Positions 12,111 to 23,975 of a DNA stretch of 64,000 bases are shown piece after piece (within the stretch, counting starts at the first letter, position 1; each line of letters starts with the position of its first letter). Under the pieces are notes generated by a model. The model was not told where the DNA came from. It saw only the letters and a program-made list of their open reading frames with translations, and ran no database searches. The translations under genes were made by a program, and so were the position numbers. The stretch lies in the NCBI GenBank assembly GCA_015680685.1, contig MNCI01014239.1, positions 220,884-284,883 of the forward strand, given 5' to 3'. The DNA is from Gnetum montanum. Its lineage: Eukaryota; Streptophyta; Gnetopsida; Gnetales; Gnetaceae.

Positions 12111-12559
12111 TTAGGAACTCCTAGGATCAAATATTTTCTTGGAAAGGTGTCTAGCCTTAATCTAATCCATGATAGCTTGGGTAAACATTATAGTGTTGAC
12201 CTTGGTAGGCATTTGGTTTGAAGGGTTGAAGTAGAGGATGAGAGAGAAGCAGGATCATCAATTGTAGGTGTCTGTGAGGGCTTTCATGGATGATTGGTTT
12301 ATAAGAAAGGTATTTTTATAGGTTTATTTTCTAAACCACTCAACTAGGGAGCTGCTATAAGTTAACAACCCTTTTGACATTTCTTTATTGTGGCTAAGCA
12401 AGAATTTTATCCTGCATGGGTGGAGTGGGTGGTAATGAGTTGAGGGTGAAGGTACATGTGTAGAAGGATGAGGAAGGTAGAAAGGAAATGATAATTCTCC
12501 TCTTAGATATTAAGCTCTATAGTATTCATGAGGACAGTAGTGGTGTTGGAAAGATGAAT

Positions 12560-14330
12560 AATTAGAAGAGTCACATGGAGAAATCAATTGTTGAACGTAA
12601 TACCCATATGGATCTGGTTGCTAGTAAGGATACTATTGCCTTGGTGGTGGCATCCCCTATGACTATGGATGCTGCCACTATTGGTAACACTCATGAGGTT
12701 GGGGTGGAGCTCCACTTGAATAGTAGGTTTATGGTTGGTGGAACTACTTGTAGTTACCTTGAGGATAAGGCAAACTCTTGGGGGTGCTTGCCGTCTTGCT
12801 AATCTAGGATTCAACATGTACATCCCAAACTCTTATAAGTGTGACACAATAGGGTAGCATTCCTTAAGATGCTCATAGTGGATAATGTTAAACCCACCAT
12901 CATCATTTATCTTAGATTTCACAAACTTTTCAATGATAGTAGCTTTTCCCTTACCCCTTTGATGGGCACATTTATCTTCTTTCATTCTCCTTTGATCATG
13001 ACCACTACCTTGCTCTTTATACTCTTCAATATTTCTGAGTAGTTTGGAATTTTTCATCCAAATAATCCCACATCTTTTACCTTGGCTAATATTTTAGAAA
13101 ATTTTTTTTGAATCAACAAGGTTTTGCATTGTGTCACTTCATCAAGTGGTGCCTCTTCCTTTTTGTTACAAAATCAAACCTCTCTTTTTTAGATAGAAGG
13201 GTTCCAATTTTACTCTTTTGCATTTTTCCTTTTTCTCAACTTGCCTTCTTCTTTGTCCACCTATTCAATCAACCTTTAGATATGATGGTCCCTTAGTTTT
13301 GAATGTCTCCCTTAGGCATACACACCAAGAGTTTTCCTCATTTCTTTTTGGAGCCCATCTATGATATGGTAGAGCTACTCCTATTAAGAAAAGCCATGGC
13401 TTGGGCACCTATGCAATAGAGAGTAATATCTACCCATGGCTACATAAAAGGATTCATGTGTTTCATGTCTCCACCCTTGGATCTACCAACTTAGATTAAA
13501 TACTTAAAAGTACATTTGATACTTTTCATTTAAGAGTTCAACCATCGTACTTCATCATCTGATTGATTCTAGTTCTAAGGATTGGTACTAACTTTTAGCC
13601 TCCTTAATGAGTGTCCTTGGGAATAACTTTAGTCTTTTCCATTCATTTTCAATATTCTATAAGGCACAACCATTGTTAAAGACTTGAAGATGATTTTGTA
13701 AATCTGAGTTTTATCCACCTTTGAAATTGAAAATATTGTTCATATCCAACTGTTTGATTCTACTGTCTTTCACATGCCTTATTAGAATCCTCATGACCTA
13801 TATAATGTTTAGCATGTTTCTTATTACAAGAAAAGGCTTATCATAGTCATAGCCTTGGTGATGTCCATGATGCCTATGATGTCCTCTGCTATCCTTTCTT
13901 TTGTGGTGGCAAGTCTCCCTTGGTTTTCCACACCCCTAGTCTCTACTATTTTGGTGATGTCTATAATCCCCTCTATCTCATTAGTCACCTCCATCATAGT
14001 CACATCCCCTATGGCTTCAGTTAGAGCTAGAAGAGGAAAAAGATGAGAATGTTGAAGGTGAAGAGGAAGGAGAGCCAACACTAGCATGATGCTTACTACT
14101 TCCTCTCCTTTGGTCATGGTTGCATTCACCATGTCTATCTCTGTCTTGATGCTTGTCCTAGTTATTGCCTTGACTCCCTCCTTTGGATCCCTTAGGGCCA
14201 TGAAAATCATTATTTTCCAAATTAGGATTATTTACAATGGATTGTAAGTTCTAGTTAAGGCCTCCTTCATCAAAGAAGAAGGGAGGAGAGTCAGTGTTTT
14301 GAGAACCCTTCATGCCTTTGTTAATTAGAT
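12560..14330 (-). pseudogene. Gag region of B1, decayed
   Basis: It lies between the PBS and the protease. The first part (13824-14330) is low-complexity, rich in Arg, Gly, His, Asp and Ser in the likely frame. The middle (about 13100-13800) keeps capsid-like pieces with NNIFNFKGG and AFIENEWKRLKLF-like strings. The part at 12833-13057 is basic, Lys/Arg/Gln-rich, with ECYPIVSHL, probably nucleocapsid side. No intact zinc knuckle is visible. The open frame 13824-14210 that looks Met/Thr-rich is a shadow frame. Confidence 0.6.
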
Positions 14331-14401
14331 TTTCCTTCATATAGGGGTAGAGAATCTCTCTTGTGAGAATAAGTCATATTAGATTAAAATAAAAATAGTG
14401 T

Positions 14402-14424
14402 GCTATTATTATTATTATTATTTT
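14402..14424. repeat. (ATT)n microsatellite
   Basis: A short run of about six ATT units in the 5' leader of B1, between PBS and gag. Confidence 0.8.
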
Positions 14425-14509
14425 TCTTAATGACATTAACTTTTGAGTTTGTTACAACATCATTATATAATTTTACTAACTCTTACATAGCAAACATAGC
14501 TAATTAAAG

Positions 14510-14528
14510 TCCTTGACAACGGTGCCAA
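14510..14528 (-). promoter_or_regulatory. Primer binding site of B1 (tRNA-Asp type)
   Basis: Directly next to the 5' LTR, the minus strand reads TTGGCACCGTTGTCAAGGA. This is close to TGGCGCCGTTGCCGGGGA, the tRNA-Asp-type PBS of many plant Athila/Tat elements (from memory). The differences are all transitions, consistent with methylation-linked decay. Confidence 0.8.
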
Positions 14529-15386
14529 TGATGAGTAGTAAGCATTCCCTACACATAACCATATGAATCACTAGTGTTCACTAAGTGATCTAGTTAAATT
14601 ATGTAGACTTTATCTCTCTAAGTATACTAGGTCTAGGTAGTGAATCTAATGGATGTGATTATTGTCTTCTCAATTTTACTTGTGAAGTGGAAAGGTATGG
14701 TTAAGTGTAACTGAGGCATATGATTTTTATCATTTTATATTTTTTGCTTAATTTTCCTAAGTGCTAAAAATAAAATAATTAAATTTTTAATTTATCTAAT
14801 AACTAAATAATATCTTATCTAATACTAACATAAGCATTCATTCCTATTTATCATATACATCCTAGACCATGCTGCAACATTACTAGGTTACTAACCATTA
14901 AGCACTATTGGGATTACCAAACATTAGCGTATGCTCAAAATGGTTGTGCTTATGTATATTAATTAATTGAATACGCTATAAAGTAAATTTCTCAAATAAT
15001 AAATTTATTTAAAGAAAAAATTAAACTAATTCCAAATGTTGCAAGGTTTATGAAGGAATTTTGTCTTGACTACTATTCACATTGAGGTGCTTAGGTACAT
15101 TAGTGCTCAAATAAAGATCTAAATACCTCTTACTCTTATTGTAGGCATTTAGAAAATATTCTAACTCTAGGAAGACCAAAATGAAAGAGTTTGAATAGCA
15201 ACTCATGAATGGATGTAATACATATGTCTGATAAGCACATATTTATAGGCAAGATAAGACACTGCATCAATAGGGTCACATCTATGCATCAAACCATGCA
15301 TCAATGTGACTACATCAATGAAATCACATCAATAGGATTTTTTGGATAGAATCTTATTAACTCACCCTAAGGAAGATTCTTCATCA
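14529..15386 (-). repeat. 5' LTR of B1
   Basis: 858 bases, TGATGAG at the low end and TTCATCA at the high end, giving TG...CA in either sense. TATAAATA is at 15247-15240 (minus). The U3 hairpin seen in the other LTR is partly decayed here (15274-15289 with 15296-15311). Differences from 3121-3962 are scattered along the whole length and mostly transitions, so the insertion is old. Confidence 0.9.
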
Positions 15387-16149
15387 ACTTTGCAAAAAGA
15401 AATAAGTTGCACTAGATTATAGGGCCACATCAAACTCCAATTAAAAAGCTAAGTATTATAAGGCATGAATAAGCCATTAAGTCAAAGGCATATAAAGGAT
15501 GGTGAATCATGAAATAAAAAACTCTAGTCATCCAAAAATATAGCTCACCTAAAAGGTCTTATTAAAGTTTGGTTTTGAAGCTATGTATTTTAAAGTAAGT
15601 GTTCAAAGTTGAAGATGTATAAATAGAGGGACATAGAGAGAGAACCAAAGTCTATTTTACTATAAAACTCATAAATAAAAATGTTAAGCATACTTAGATA
15701 AAGTGATAAAAACTATTATTACTAAAGATGTTTAGCATGCAAAACTCCTAATCATTGGTTTGAAGAAGAAAAGATATATTACTTCCCTTCTTCTAAGCTT
15801 CAATGCTCATTTCAACTTTAGATTTGGAAGTAGAGTAATAAAGGCTAAAATGTAATAAATACATTGTAGTCTACCTCTAGTCTTTATTCCTAATGGATTT
15901 TCAATGGCTCTGAGAATGGCTATGAAGAGCTCTTATTATAAAATGTAATCTATGAGCTCTTTTTGATAATTCTAATTATGAACTTATTCTAGTATTGGAA
16001 TTTCTTCTTCCTTTCTTCATTCTTCTCTGCCCTTTCTTTCTCTTTCTTCTTTGAAAATATTTGTTTTTACTTTTCTTTTGCTTTATTTTGTGTCTTTTAT
16101 TTAAGATAGGACAATTAGGTTTTCTCTTTCTCTATACTCTAATAGCTAA
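15387..16149. other. Flank of B1, no gene recognised
   Basis: AT-rich. A TATA-like TATAAATAGAGGG lies at about 15619-15631 on the plus strand, about 0.5 kb before the Cys/His-rich fragment, and could be its old promoter. Nothing else is supported. The hydrophobic start of the open frame at 16061 is T-rich low complexity. Confidence 0.45.
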
Positions 16150-16790
16150 TCTTTGTAACATTAAGCTTAAGGAACACCTTTTGGAATCAATGCCACAAAC
16201 ATTTTGCGATAAGTATCAAGTAGAAGTAAAACTATTAGGTCATACTATAGATGATATGAGTTTTAGTGCAATTAGACAACTCATAACTAAAGTAAATAAA
16301 GATATCTTTCATGATATGAGAGTCCAATCTCTCATGAAATAGATAAGTCATAAACTTGAAAAGTCTTTCTGCAATGACATATGTCATAAAAATCAATTTG
16401 AAGAAACATAGAAACTTTGATGTTGCTCTCATAGACATAAACATAGTAACCACCCAAAAAAAATATGGTAATAAAAGTCTTCACCAACTAGAGTGTCTAA
16501 AGTATTTAGAGGAATGTTTAAACATTCTCACCATAAAATTCTAAAGAAAGATGTTAAATGTTTCATTTGTCAAGGAAATCACTTTGCACATGAATGTATG
16601 TGAAAGGATAAGCACTCTAGACAAGAGAAGTTCATAAAACACATGAAATAGATAGGTCATAAACTTGGAAAGTCTTTTTGCAATGATATATGCCCTAAAA
16701 ATCAATTTGAAGAAACATCAAAATGTCAATGTTTCTCTCATAGACATAAATGCAAGAACCATCCAAGAACCAACATGTTTGCTTGTGCAT
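16150..16790 (+). pseudogene. Cys/His-rich capsid-like fragment with internal duplication (gag or pararetroviral coat protein)
   Basis: Plus-strand pieces in one order: a helical stretch with MSFSAIRQLITKV (about 16255-16300), a Cys/His block with KSFCNDICHKNQFEE (16341-16460), a zinc-knuckle-like CFICQGNHFAHEC at 16556-16594 (one residue shorter than the usual CX2CX4HX4C), and a second copy of the Cys/His block at 16649-16760 ending in CxC, HRH and CKNH. Stops separate the pieces. The pairing of a CxxxC...CxC...H block with a knuckle resembles coat proteins of endogenous Caulimoviridae; a decayed gag is the alternative. No RT or movement protein adjoins it. Inactive. Confidence 0.4.
16341..16760 (+). 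repeat. Duplicated block of about 115 bp
   Basis: 16341-16460 and 16649-16760 share long runs such as GTCATAAACTTG and AAAAATCAATTTGAAGAAAC with scattered changes. Copies are about 308 bases apart with the zinc-knuckle segment between them. The second copy keeps an open frame longer than the first. Confidence 0.75.
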
Positions 16791-17528
16791 CCAACTATGC
16801 ACTCCTTAAGGCATTTTCTTCAATAAGTTTCATTCTCTCAATCATTACCCCAATTTTCATAAATTATTAGACCTTTTTCAAGATTTCACCATGTTCAGAG
16901 CTTTTATAGGCTCTCTATGGATACTAATTTCATAAGAAAACTCTTTGTATTTTTCAAGATATTCAAAGTGAATATTTTGGTCATAGGCTCCATAGACGGG
17001 TACTCATCAATGGAGCCCATGTGTAAATAGGACCCTAGATATGGGATCTCATCAATGCATGGGTCCACCTACCTATATATAGGCAACCACACTTAACAAT
17101 TTTTCACATTTTCTCGTAAATGATGGGGGAGTGTTTCAATTTTTCAAAGCCCAGAACCTTCCAAGAGCCATAACTTTCTAACCATTTGTCCGATTCACTT
17201 TGTTCTTCAACCTTGTAGCTACCAAAGGTAAGCTCTTTGTCATGGGGGTCACAAATCTTAAGTTTTTGACAAAAACGTTTTTGAAAAATTTTCTAGCTAT
17301 CACAAAGATTTAACAATGATATCAACATTAAAACATCAATTTATGAGAGTTAAACCCTTTCAATAAGATTTGATAACATTCTAAGTTAAAAATAATTAAA
17401 ATAATAATAAAATAATCAATCTTCCATGGTTCAAACATAGCCTAAGTATAATTTTCCAACGAGACAAGGTACCAAAATGTTATAAGTTACACATTGAATG
17501 CTAATCCTTGGCTATGCTTTGACCATAT

Positions 17529-19627
17529 ATGGCACCTAAGGGAAAGCATGTGTAGGAAGGAGGACTATCTCAACCAAGGGATAAATGATTAAGAATGGGA
17601 AAAAGCTAAGAATAGTCCCATGAGCAAGAAGAGACCCATGCCACAAGACCTCTTTGGGAGGAACTTGAACTAGAATTTTTCTAATAAATTCCTAAAGAAG
17701 TGGTTGCAATAGAACAATCTCACTGAGATGAGGCACCTAAACCTAGACCAAACCTTAAGGTTACCTTGACGAAATCCTACCTCATGCAAATCATGGACAA
17801 GGAGGTCTAGAAGTTAGTGCTCAAAGAGTTAACTTTGGATATTTCTTGGAGTTTGCACCTCTAGAAGTTAAAGCTCAATTGTAGAACTCTTTAATATGGC
17901 CCATAATCACTTCCAGTAGGAAGTCGTACATGAGAGAGACATAGTTGTTCTAGAATAATTGAAAGGCTAGTTCAATGGTCAAGATCAAGGATATCATATT
18001 ATCCTACTTGGTGAAATTCATTGTATAGGTCCTTGGGTTATTACAAATTAGGACAAATTTAGCTAAAATCCCAATGCAAGTAGATCTTGACATCAAGAAG
18101 GAATGGATGCAACGATGTTATGGAGTCAATCGTAAGGAGTTTAGTGTACTAACCATGATGGAACACACATATTTCAAAATTGTAGCCTTTCAATTCAATC
18201 AAATGGTGAGGCCAAGTAAGATCATAGCTTTCTCTACCCATGCACATGCTACTCTAAGTGGTAGATTCCTTATCAACCTTCCATAGCTGATCTATCTTGA
18301 GATAGAAAATTGGTTTAAGAAAAATGAATGTCAAAGGAAACTGCTTCCTTTCCCATGTCTCATCTAGAAATCATACAAGAGGGAAGGCATAACACACTAA
18401 AAAAATGATGCTATCTAATGTGCTTCATTTACTTCTTGGGTAGATATGATGAAGGACAAACTACCTACCAAAATCATTCAAGAAGAGGAGTAGCAACCAC
18501 CACCTTCATCATCCACTCACGAAACAATACCAAGGGTCTATGCTACCCTTGAGCACATGCATGAGATTCCAAAGCATCTCTTGTAAGAGTAGGAGTAGCA
18601 AGTAGGAATGAGTAGTAATGATCCATCTATGTATCACCTGGTAATGAGTTATCTCAGCCTATCAGTTAGATGGAAGGAGGTGGACTAATTTTCTCAGCCT
18701 AAAGAATGAAACTACCCATGAGATCAAATCTTAAGACCTGAGAGGTAATGGTGTCTCTCTCACAATAGTAGTAATTCCAAAAAATCTCTAGGAATGCTAC
18801 TACTTTCTTAATGCACTTAGAGGATGGCAACGGGGCAATTGTCTTAGTGATGCAGCACAATGGATAGGAGATAGCAAAAGAGGTTATTGCTAATAGAATT
18901 GTTAAGGCATTAAATGCACCTATAGCATCTATACTAGAAATTTCTACACTCAGAGATTTGTAGATGTCCACAAGAATAGTTAGTGATAGATTAAGTACAA
19001 CCCATCATGTGGAGTTGCTAGAGTGACTAATGGGAACTAGGTAACTAACTTTGGATGTCTTTGACCTTTTGGATAATATAACTGCTACCTAGTTGTAGTT
19101 GCTTGAGGTAAAAGGCATGTGTATCATATTGGAGGCATAGATTGAAATGATCAAAACTAAAAATTAAAACTTGGCCATAGAGGTTGCTGATCTTAGAGCT
19201 CACATCCCTGATCCCACTATTCTTGGCCAAGCAACCACAAGAGATGAAGCTTTCCAATAGCTTTAGTAGAGACCTCGAGATGCTGAGTTCATAAAGGAAT
19301 TTATGATTTTTTATTAGTCCTTAGTAGATGCAATGAGCTACAACATGCAGAAGGACTTGGATCGAACTCACAAGGAGAACAAGCACCTAATAGTAGAAAA
19401 CCACCACCTACACAAAGTTGCATAAAAATGACAACTACAAGATTTTATCCATTAATAGTAGGAACTACTAGCCATATTGAATAATGAATTGAGGAGATTA
19501 GTAGCCTAAAACAAAAATCTCTCCATGGAGGAAGTCTAAGTTCTTTGCCAAAAATCTCTAATAGAGATAGCTACTTGGAAGAACAAGGCTCTCAATTTTG
19601 AGAGAGTCAAAAATCACTACAGAGATC
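17529..19627 (+). pseudogene. Extra ORF of B2, first part, interrupted by element C
   Basis: It starts at the Met codon aligned with the start in B1. Visible pieces are a Pro/Lys-rich N-terminus, a LDIKKEWMQRCYGVNRKEF stretch, then PSKIIAFSTHAHATLSGRF, LIYLEIENWFKKNE and PFPCLI, the same order as in B1. From about 19000 the sequence is Glu/Lys/Leu/Gln-rich and probably coiled coil. Many stops. The reading is cut at the target site agatc of element C and resumes at 28881. Confidence 0.7.
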
Positions 19628-21564
19628 TATTACATCTAAAAATGTTGGTGGCTAGAACATCAAGAGGTTCACAGGTGTATAGCCTAACCCTAAATCTGTG
19701 CGAGGGCCATGTTGGAGAAAAATGAAAATGAGGTGTCCTAAACAGTCTTGTCGATTGGACAGGGACTTACGTGGTGTTAAATGATCGTGTGCAAGAGGGG
19801 TTTGCAGTACATTACATGTAGGCATTGGGTCTAGTTGAGCTAGGGCATAGCAGGGTGTCCCAGCCTAAGAATAGTGGCATGAACATGCAAATATGTACAA
19901 AAAGCACAAAGATATAAGTGTTATGCTAAGTTCCAAAGAGATGCTTAAGAAATATAATAGCATTTTAGAATAGCAGTGTATCACCTTAAAAGAGGGCATG
20001 TAGCTAATTCACAAAAGTATACAATGTATAGTAGGCATAGTGAGAGCATAGTCACAATCTCAGTGGTTTCGGGTTGTGAAGTCTGGTGCTCTCTACGTTG
20101 GACTGTGCCTATCGAGCCAGTAGCTGTTGTGTACTATGCAATGCTATACAAGTCTACAATGGGGCCTGCAGTGTACCGTGCGATGTAGTTATGCCACCTT
20201 GCTAGTGTGGTGTGCTCTGGGTCTCATTCACCCAAGGAGGTAGGTGCCAAGATGCCAAAGTGCCAAATGCCCAAAATGCCAACTACCTTCTTCATCAAAA
20301 ATGGAAGCCAATCCCTAGAAACAATGGGGTGTAGGGGTATTTATAGGACTAGGGTTAGGCAAAAATGTGGATTAGGTGCCACATGGTAGTGTGGGAGATG
20401 TTCCATGTTATGTGTGGGCCATGGGACACTGACTACTATGCTTGTCCTATGTTATACATGGGACACGGGATGCTGGCTGTTACACTAGACTAGGTGCTAC
20501 ACTGCATGGGATAGTGCTATGCTACGTAGTGTGAAAGGATGCTATGCTAAAATAGACATGGCAAAGGGATGCAACAAGTAAAGTAAACTGCTGATCTGGG
20601 TTGTCAAGGAGATGCTGGAGTAAGGATGCCAGTCAATGACGAACCCTAGACATTCTGGAGGTGTGGTAGAGCCTCTTTCTAAGTGTTACATTATTTACAT
20701 TACCCAGTGTAGTAGTGTAGCATGAACACCCACTCACTATGCATCCCCTTTGCAAAAGAATGTTGTCAAAAATTGCACAGATGGTTTTGAGACCCAGTAG
20801 GACAATCAACTTCAATAGTTGGCAACCATGCTATCCATGCCTAAGACCTCTCGATGTCATCTTTCAAGCAATTTTCATGCTAGATATGCCTTGCTACGTT
20901 GTGCTATGCTATGTAGCATAGCATTGCGTAGCACTTGGTTATGCATGAATTTTTGCACTGCTTTTCCATGGGACCTTCATCATGCTCTAGGGACAAAGTG
21001 AGACAAGAAACCCTGGAGGTTGAAGGATGGTGAGATGCTTTTGTTTGGTGTCAAAATGTCTTGAAGGAGACTCTTGGCACCCTGCTACGCTATGCTATGT
21101 TGTGCAGCATAGCATAGCCTAGCACCCAAAATATGATGAATTTTGTGTGACTTGCCAGATCTTGTTCGTGCATCGTTGATCATAGTCCAAGGATGAGATA
21201 GGATAGGCATCATTGAAGATTGATTCATTTTCAACTATGCTATTTGAGAGAGTTTTGACATCATTTGGCCTACTACACTGTGTAGCATAGTATAGTGTAG
21301 GAGGTCCCACAATAGCATGGTCCATCCTCAATGCTTCATTTCTACAAACTAGCCTTGCAACTAGATGCCATGTTGATTGTGTTGCAGAGGGTGGTAGGAA
21401 AGCCTGGAAGTGGCTTCATAGGTGTTAGGACTTCTAGGATGTCATGCTATCTATGTGATCCAGCATGACACCACACTTGGAGAGTATAGGAAAAGTGTCA
21501 CCATTTTGACACTTAGCGAAATTTGTAGTCGCGATGCCAAGACCTAAAATTTTGTGGTGTTTCA
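19628..21564 (-). repeat. 3' LTR of element C
   Basis: 1937 bases. In element sense it starts TGAAACACCACAAAATTTTA at 21564. The far end reads TA where the partner LTR reads TG, a single G-to-A change. TATAAATA is at 20345-20338 (minus). Clustered CTACGCTA-type palindromes occur near 20510-20560, 20890-20935, 21083-21124 and 21262-21300. Confidence 0.92.
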
Positions 21565-21580
21565 GTGGCCCCTCTTTGTT
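21565..21580 (-). promoter_or_regulatory. Polypurine tract of element C
   Basis: The minus strand reads AACAAAGAGGGGCCAC directly before the 3' LTR. Element D has ACAAAGAGGGGCCAA at the equivalent place. This primes plus-strand DNA synthesis in LTR elements. The identity between C and D supports shared machinery. Confidence 0.85.
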
Positions 21581-22600
21581 GACGTCTAGAGGAGTGGCTT
21601 GAGAGACATTGACAAAGAATTACAAAACACCATAGAAGACATGCCACCAACATGACTCATTGGTGCAAGATTAGATGTCATTTCACCCTAGTCAAGAGTG
21701 CTATGGGAATAAGGTTATCCTAAGGGATAATGGGTGTAGGAAATGGTGGAAATGAAATGCTAATAGTGGATCATGATGTGAGATGGAAATTCAGCATGGC
21801 TGATCATGATCATGGCATGAAGTGGTTTGCCCCTGAAACATTGACCTCTCATCAGAGTTCTTATGAGAGTGTCAAAGTCAATCTCATATTAGACCTTTTG
21901 TGAAGCTGCAACATTGTCAATTTGCTTGGGGATATGTTTTTTTCCTTTTTTTTGAGGTAAACCTTCTTTGGGTCCAGATTACTACTAAATGTTAGCTACA
22001 AGTTGGCCATCAAGAAGATGGGCTTTTCATTGATGCAACCACATTGCATCTATAGAATATATGTTTCTTCATAGAGATGATTCACATTACATTCACTCAG
22101 GCCTTAACCAGCCAACAGAGGCTCCTCATGGGACGAGTTGCATTACGTCCACCATGGATTCTACAGTTGACATGAAGGAGGGTGCCATGTAGGTCACAAT
22201 GCATATGCATCAAAGGGATGTGCAATCATGAGTAGGTGGTAGATGAGAGGATATTGGGATGAAGGAGTGGATGTGCATAGGTTATAATAAGGATGAGGGG
22301 AATGTGCACTCTTGAGTGGCTCAACTAGTCCAATCATGCACATCAGCAATGTCGTAACTTGATGCTGTAATGAGATGTATCTCTGCACGACCACCTCCAA
22401 GGTTTCATCCTGCAAACAAAACTTAGAGAAGACAAGAAAACCACAAAATATGAATTGCTAAAGCAAATTTTGGATGTGAAGATGCTATAGGTGCTAGATG
22501 CGAAGATGCTACAAATATGTCAAATGTTGTGCCAGTTGCAAGTGCTCATGAAGCTAGTGAAAGTGCTATGGTGATGATGTTATGAGTCCTCTAAAGGTAA
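21581..22600. other. 3' non-coding region of element C
   Basis: No domain seen in either strand. The 100 bases next to the PPT align with the same place in D (TATGGTGTTT, TTTGTCAATGTCT). The open frame on the minus strand at 22194-22415 has no recognisable domain. Confidence 0.55.
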
Positions 22601-22860
22601 TGACAAGTGTTTGAATCAAACTAGCAACATGCTAGTTTAAAGTCCTAGTATATCGTGAACCTAGTTTAAGGTCCTGGTAGACCATGATGTGCTAGTTTAT
22701 AGTCCTAGAAAACTATTGGATGCTAGTTTAATGTCATAGTATACAGTGGATGTTGTGGCATTTTAATGTCATGACCCAAGGATGGCCTTTTGTACTAGTT
22801 TAACATCATGACCCAAGGATGAGCTGTGCCAAATTATAGTCATAGCGGACTAGTGCTTAC
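22600..22860 (-). repeat. Minisatellite with TTAAACTAGCA core in element C
   Basis: About five to six imperfect units of 35-55 bases. On the plus strand each has TGCTAGTTTAAxGTCxTAGxxxAC; on the sense strand this is a variant of CGTCYGCTATRACCTTAAACTAGCA. It lies just after the protease. The same unit occurs in D (41925-42215, 45775-46100) and F (58365-58505), and single units lie inside the gag region of C at about 24541-24570 and 25972-26030. Confidence 0.8.
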
Positions 22861-23197
22861 CTTGCTTGTGTAAGGTGCGATGCTACATGCATGGTCATGA
22901 CATGTGTCTATAAGATCTTGCAAAAATCAACTAGAAAAAACAATATCAAGTGGTAAATATTGTAAATAGAGTTGAAATGCATTAACAAGAAGAAAGTAGT
23001 GCAAAAATTGATAGTTTTAGGCTGTTTCAAGCTGTAGGCTAGTTTAAGGCCTTTCCAGGCCGTGTTTTGTTTCTTTTTAAATGCAATGCATAAGCTAAGT
23101 ATATGGATGTATAAACAAAGTAGAAATGTGTAAACAAAGTGAAGTAGTGTGTAAACTAGGTAAGAAGGTAAAATGTAAATGCATGAAAAAATGCAAC

Positions 23198-23975
23198 CTA
23201 AGAAAAAACCAAAAATGCATGGCCAATAGAGGCAAGGGGTGAGCTAGTGCTTAATGTGTTTTTGGCCAAGGAAAAGTCTTGATCATGTAGTTGCTTCCTA
23301 ATTAGGTATGGATTAGGGAGTATGCAAGGCTTAGGATCATCGAGGAGGCTATTGGCTTCAACCACTCGTTTAGGTGTGTTAGCCTTAGGTGCTATATTGG
23401 TTGTCATAAGTGTACCACCAAAGAATTCTTCTTCCAAAAATTGTGCCATGTCTATGTCATGGATAGTCAAAGAGGAAGCGTTATCACCATGGATGATAAC
23501 TTGACCACCTTCGTATGGAAGGTGGATTTCTTGGTGGATGGGAGAAGAGATGGCCCTTAGTTGGGCTAGCCAAGGCCTGTCAAGAATCATGTTGAAACCT
23601 GACATCTCCTCTATGACAGTGAAATCTGCACTGGTGGGGAATTTCTCTCCTACCACAAAGGCTAGGTTGATTGTGCCCTTGATAATGATGCATGATTCAT
23701 TGAAGGATTTTAGACACATGGTTTTGGTTGGCCTGATTTCATCTACTAGGCCTAGCTTGTTGATGATGGAGTACAGGACCACGTTTATTGCTGCACCATC
23801 ATCAACATGCATCCTATGGATGGTGCACTACCCAACATGTATGCTAATAGATAGGGGAGCTGTAGTGACCTCCTCTCATTCAGGGTTAACTTTGACGGCA
23901 TCATCGCAGAACATTAGGGATGTTGAACTTGATTCTTACGGTGTAGGGGGCAACATCATTGCATGGATGGATGCC
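23198..23975 (-). pseudogene. Aspartic protease of element C
   Basis: The longest clean frame of the window: 204 codons at 23198-23812 beginning MHVDDGAAINVVLYSIINKL. It continues with IIIKGTINLAFVVGEKFPTSADFTV-type strands and closes with FNMILDRPWLA, the I/L-x-G/D-R-P-W-L end of retroviral-type proteases, then an extension with IHQEIHLPYEGGQVIIHGD. The catalytic motif reads D-D-G-A rather than D-S/T-G-A; D and F also have HVDDG, so it is a clan trait. Upstream to 23975 the frame is broken. The start is not a true initiator; the domain would be made as part of Gag-Pro. Confidence 0.85.

Larger units (their letters stand above)
3121..15386 (-). mobile_element. Element B1: full-length Tat/Athila-type Ty3/gypsy element
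   Basis: A 12.3 kb element read on the minus strand. LTRs at 14529-15386 (5') and 3121-3962 (3') align end to end; flanks gcttt (3116-3120) and acttt (15387-15391) are a 5-base target duplication with one change. Order on the minus strand is LTR, tRNA-Asp-like PBS, gag, aspartic protease, RT, RNase H, integrase, about 1.9 kb spacer, extra ORF, LTR. That order and the DLGSS protease motif fit the Athila/Tat branch. All genes have many stops, so it cannot be autonomous. The left LTR edge reads TAATAAG where the other reads TGATGAG, a typical G-to-A decay. Confidence 0.9.

Noticed and set aside
13824-14210. 128-codon minus-strand frame rich in Met, Thr, Ile and Glu
   Set aside because: It overlaps the gag region of B1; another minus-strand frame gives the Arg/Gly/His-rich gag-like reading.
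15900-15925. CTCAGAGCC on the minus strand, like a tRNA-Met PBS (TGGTATCAGAGCC)
   Set aside because: The core differs and no LTR or minus-strand gag lies on the proper sides.
16960-17080. ACTCATCA and CTATATATAGG taken as an LTR end and TATA of a 5' LTR of B2
   Set aside because: Surrounding sequence does not align with any B LTR and no PBS follows.
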